Virus record (IMG/VR): IMGVR_UViG_3300020469_000252
Coordinates: 1-24,739 of that record
Length of the DNA stretch: 24,739 nt
From: a virus
Direction: 5' to 3' (one strand)
This document shows positions 23,391-24,739 of this stretch, one piece after another. The first letter of the stretch is position 1, and each line of letters starts with the position of its first letter. Below the pieces are notes generated by a model. It was not told the origin of the DNA. It ran no database searches and saw only the letters and a program-made list of their open reading frames with translations. The position numbers and the translations under genes were made by a program.

Positions 23391-24739
23391 AGCTCCAGAG
23401 GCCAGACCCAGGTATTGATGCTGCTAAGTCCGGTCTTCACGGCAAAGCTGGCATTTTCTTTAACGCCGGATTGTTTTTAAAAGGTGGAGGATTTAATATA
23501 TTAGACCTCGACCCTTATTTGCTTTTCGACGCTGAGACTTCAATGCGCGGCACCCTTGAGGCATTCACACTTGACCTTGACCCGGCGAATCCATCGACGC
23601 TCGACGTTATCACAGCGACCCGCAGCGGCGTTGCCACGTTCACAGATGCCAATGGAGTCATACAGTCAGCTAGTGCGAACACGGTGCGTGTTGACCACAC
23701 TCAGGGAGCCGAGTTGACTCCGACGGTCTTTCAAAACGTTGGGAATACGGACTTTTCTAGTAATTGGAGCCACTACCTCGGAAATAGCAGTGTTCAAAGT
23801 GAAACACTAAATGGTCAGCCTATTCTGCGCTGGACTACTACAGGCAGCACTGCACAGCTTAAACACGATATAAATACAGAAGAGGGGAAAAATTATACTT
23901 ATAGTTTTTTTGTTCGTTCAGTTTCTAATGGTGGAGGCAATGGGTTTAGAGCTTGGTCTCAAAATTCACCTATTAATAATCATTCCGTAATAAATTTAGA
24001 TTCAAATTTTCAAAAAATAGTTGTTACTTTTTCCGGTAAAGTCGGAGGAGGTAATGTTAGTATAGGGTTAGTTGAATTAGGAACACACACCATTGATAAC
24101 GTCCTTGAATACTCAACGCCTCAAGTTGTTGACGGTGAGATTGAATACGACTTCGTGGCGAATACAACGGGCAGCCCGAAGTTTATCACAGGGCCTACCT
24201 TTGGCCCACGAGTGCCGATGATTCTGGTGGAGCCGAGTGCAATCAATCAAACTAAACAATCTGAGGATTTCAATAGCAGCGAATGGACACATCTTAGCGT
24301 TGGTCAGGGTTCTACGCCTATTGTTACTGACAATTTTGATTATAGCCCTGACGGAACTCAAAACGCTACGAGGTTACAGGTTGCTTTAAATGGTGGAAAC
24401 ACCGTGACCGACCACAGCATTATATACGACGTTGATAGCAGTAATACCGTCCAGACTATTTCAATTTGGATGAAGTCTAACACAAATGAAGCATATAACA
24501 TTTATCTAGCCAACACTTACACAGGCACCGGAACCGACATCGCTCAGGTGACACCTCAATGGCAAAGGTTTTCATTCAGTCACACCACATCAAACCACAC
24601 GTTTTCAATCGGGCTTCGTGGTGGTATCGGCTCAAGTGACTCGGCTGACATTTTGATTTGGGGAGCGCAAGGTGAAGCCGGAAGTGTCGCCACGTCCTAC
24701 ATACCGACATCAGGTTCCACCGTGACGCGAGCCGCTGAC
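23387..24739 (+). CDS. Jelly-roll fibre / receptor-binding protein, 3' end beyond window
   Basis: The ATG at 23387, in an ATGA overlap with the preceding gene, opens a frame that stays open for 451 codons to the window edge. The N-terminal part has ITATRSGVATFTDANGVIQ and NTVRVDH (about 75-105), the 'A-T-F-T-D/R...G...R-x-D' pattern of a phage fibre family. Two carbohydrate-binding-like jelly rolls follow: about 115-245 (TDFSSNWSHYL to DNVLEYSTPQ) and about 285-450 (SEDFNSSEWTHL, PDGTQNATRL, TPQWQRFSFS, WGAQGEAG, SYIPTSGSTVTRAAD). The ending SYIPTSGSTVTRAAD is a family signature. I infer a secondary host-surface binder beside the tailspike. DNA of the first jelly roll is much richer in A+T than its flanks, suggesting insertion. 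Confidence 0.75.
   Translation, partial: MKLQRPDPGIDAAKSGLHGKAGIFFNAGLFLKGGGFNILDLDPYLLFDAETSMRGTLEAFTLDLDPANPSTLDVITATRSGVATFTDANGVIQSASANTVRVDHTQGAELTPTVFQNVGNTDFSSNWSHYLGNSSVQSETLNGQPILRWTTTGSTAQLKHDINTEEGKNYTYSFFVRSVSNGGGNGFRAWSQNSPINNHSVINLDSNFQKIVVTFSGKVGGGNVSIGLVELGTHTIDNVLEYSTPQVVDGEIEYDFVANTTGSPKFITGPTFGPRVPMILVEPSAINQTKQSEDFNSSEWTHLSVGQGSTPIVTDNFDYSPDGTQNATRLQVALNGGNTVTDHSIIYDVDSSNTVQTISIWMKSNTNEAYNIYLANTYTGTGTDIAQVTPQWQRFSFSHTTSNHTFSIGLRGGIGSSDSADILIWGAQGEAGSVATSYIPTSGSTVTRAAD

Overview
The window is the late (virion) gene block of a tailed phage with a short, podovirus-type tail. All supportable genes lie on the + strand, many overlap by 1-20 bases, and the set covers DNA packaging, head assembly, tail tube, an ejectable internal core, a tailspike and a lysis/fibre cassette. 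No replication, integration or host genes are visible. The host cannot be named. Most start codons lack a Shine-Dalgarno sequence and sit behind A/T-rich stretches, which suggests a host with weak SD dependence (Bacteroidota-like or another SD-poor lineage). This is inference only.

Layout. 1-600: the tail of an unidentified gene, a 26-residue membrane microprotein, an unidentified acidic protein and two tandem intrinsic terminators. 608-2505: small terminase, an unknown 84-residue protein and large terminase. 2569-5902: a proline-rich small protein, portal, a Bbp19-like protein, an unknown protein and scaffold, in one tightly overlapping run ending in a strong terminator. 5903-6185: the only long non-coding stretch, with the terminator, a candidate promoter, two hairpins and a 10-bp direct repeat ahead of the capsid gene. 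6186-7106: major capsid protein, followed by a second strong terminator. 7168-10513: tail tubular proteins A and B. 10495-20716: four genes in the same order as T7 genes 13, 14, 15 and 16 (GNAT-fold core protein, two internal virion proteins and a 2634-residue polyvalent protein). 20774-22939: tailspike with a T7-fibre-like N-terminus and a beta-helix. 22959-24739: small holin-like protein, a small unknown protein and a jelly-roll fibre or receptor-binding protein cut by the window end.

Working together: the terminases package DNA through the portal into a shell built from capsid protein on the scaffold. Tubular proteins A and B extend the portal into the tail, the gp13-16-like set forms the ejected core, and the tailspike and last fibre gene bind or degrade the host surface. 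Having terminase first, then portal, scaffold and capsid, ahead of a T7-order tail and core set is a mosaic; in T7 itself the terminases come last. The capsid gene is bracketed by terminators and looks like its own high-output transcription unit.

The most unusual item is the giant internal virion protein. It carries an ADP-ribosyltransferase-like module in a DNA patch richer in G+C than its surroundings, a possible dead zincin-like segment, another recurrent phage-associated domain of unknown role, and an LPD38-like C-terminal region. I see no lytic transglycosylase signature in it, unlike T7 gp16.
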